DNA from: Burkholderia anthina
Lineage (GTDB): Bacteria; Pseudomonadota; Gammaproteobacteria; Burkholderiales; Burkholderiaceae
Direction of reading: 5' to 3'
Assembly (NCBI RefSeq): GCF_902498995.1
Contig: NZ_CABVLY010000005.1
Location: forward strand, 1-64,000
DNA length: 64,000 nucleotides
The notes under the pieces are model-generated. The model did not search any database. It was not told the origin of the DNA and saw only the letters and a program-made list of their open reading frames with translations. The position numbers were made by a program, and so were the translations under genes. This document shows positions 63,295-64,000 of the stretch, piece after piece (the first letter of the stretch is position 1; every line of letters starts with the position of its first letter).

Positions 63295-64000
63295 TCAGAA
63301 CCCCAGCCGCACGTAGAAATCGAAACGCGGGCTGTACTGCCGCGTATAGACGCCCGCCTTCAGCGGCCAGCCGGCCTCGAAATCCGCGCTGGCGTACTTC
63401 ATGATCTGCAACCGCGTACCGAAGCCGACGCTCATCAGGTTGAAGCGCGACGTCTGCTCCGCCAGCGGGCTCAGCAGCCACAGGTGCGCCGCGTCGAAGA
63501 ACGCATGGAAGCGCCATTCGTTCACGCCGCTGCCCACCGCGCCGCCCAGCCACTTCGACAGCGACGGGCTGCGCAGCTCGAGCGATGCGATCACGCCGCT
63601 GTCGGCCGTGTCCTCCGCCTGCATGTAGCCGCGCACGCTGTTCATCCCGCCCGCCGCGAACTGCTCGCTCGACACCAGCGGCGAATTCGAGATCTGCGCG
63701 CTCACGTGGCCGTTGGCCTGCATGTCGTTGGCGAAGCGCTGCGTGTGATTGACGTCGAACTTGCCGTACACGAAATCGGGCGTCGCGTCGTAGCGCTTGC
63801 TGTCCCATGCGCCCCAGTCGCTGCCGAGGCCGCGGATGTTGGTGGTCAGCGACGCGGAGAACGACGTCTGCGAGTTCTTCAGGCTCAACTGGCCGTTGTA
63901 CGAGAACGTCACCGGCACATAGGTCAGCGGTGCGGTGGACGTCTGGCCCACCATGCTCACGTTCTCGTCGTAGTGCTTGCGGTCGATCTCGATGCTGACC
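63295..64000 (-). CDS. Two-partner-secretion/Omp85-type outer-membrane transporter, C-terminal part
   Basis: The frame is open to the right window edge, so only the last 235 residues are seen. They form barrel strands, with the ShlB/FhaC-type motif SSEQFAAGGMNSVRGYMQAE near the loop-6 region (VRGY is the conserved Omp85 lock motif) and a C-terminal FDFYVRLGF ending in Phe. POTRA domains would lie outside. The role is export of a partner protein through the outer membrane. It is upstream of the ExbB/ExbD/TonB genes on the same strand, 67 bases before the lectin-ExbB start. Confidence 0.85.
   Translation of the reverse strand, partial: VSIEIDRKHYDENVSMVGQTSTAPLTYVPVTFSYNGQLSLKNSQTSFSASLTTNIRGLGSDWGAWDSKRYDATPDFVYGKFDVNHTQRFANDMQANGHVSAQISNSPLVSSEQFAAGGMNSVRGYMQAEDTADSGVIASLELRSPSLSKWLGGAVGSGVNEWRFHAFFDAAHLWLLSPLAEQTSRFNLMSVGFGTRLQIMKYASADFEAGWPLKAGVYTRQYSPRFDFYVRLGF

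Overview
The window is GC-rich (except a few AT-rich intergenic islands), with dense coding and codon use typical of a betaproteobacterium. Gene content (Burkholderia-type trimeric autotransporter, Gram-negative porin, IclR-controlled aromatic operon, DUF3079, 180-kDa-class NAD-glutamate dehydrogenase) points to Burkholderia, most likely the cepacia complex. A secondary chromosome is plausible from the accessory character. This is inference from gene types; no database was searched.

Layout. (1) 1-6002, minus: the first 2000 codons of a giant trimeric autotransporter adhesin whose membrane anchor lies beyond the left edge. A 0.9-kb AT-rich gap with inverted and direct repeats separates a small hypothetical gene from a Pin/Hin-type serine recombinase (7503-8060). 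(2) 8465-17574: a YhhN family membrane protein; a four-gene operon (Baeyer-Villiger-like monooxygenase, SDR, ferritin-like metal-dependent hydrolase, Asp-nucleophile alpha/beta hydrolase) behind a palindromic operator; then a glycolipid-binding-type protein, a urea transporter overlapping a class II aldolase, a small tautomerase and a methyltransferase. (3) 17838-29343: NAD-glutamate dehydrogenase, small housekeeping and accessory genes (LCM-type methyltransferase, a ribbon-helix-helix/VOC pair, arylamine N-acetyltransferase, DUF2501, amidase, universal stress protein) and two small genes of 36 and 82 codons. (4) 29665-34677: a PPC/DUF296 protein, a flavodoxin-reductase-like oxidoreductase with hybrid cluster protein Hcp under an apparent FNR/ANR plus NsrR promoter, DUF3079, an ADP-ribosylglycohydrolase fragment, RidA and a GNAT acetyltransferase.

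(5) 34823-48193, minus: a tight 14-gene catabolic operon. It encodes a three-component Rieske oxygenase (ferredoxin, catalytic subunit, reductase), a two-domain extradiol dioxygenase, a semialdehyde-type dehydrogenase, an alpha/beta hydrolase, a ThDP enzyme, an aspartate-dehydrogenase-like protein, two SDRs, a cupin, an internal IclR regulator and an MFS importer, and ends at a strong terminator. A porin gene is divergent from it and a second IclR paralogue lies beyond. The two divergent promoters each carry the same palindrome, TGTTCC-N6-GGAACA, just downstream of the -10, so operon and porin look co-repressed. The substrate is unknown.

(6) 51553-64000, minus: an envelope locus in which a two-partner-secretion-type outer-membrane transporter (truncated by the right edge) is followed by an ExbB-like channel fused to a DUF2341/LamG-type lectin ectodomain, ExbD, TonB, a 604-residue putative porin, a periplasmic coiled-coil protein, a YbjN-domain protein, a parvulin-type PPIase, a Do-type protease, a second trypsin-like protease and several unassigned secreted proteins. 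This is the best candidate for an undescribed machine: a proton-motive-force-coupled outer-membrane export or surface-assembly system with its own quality control.
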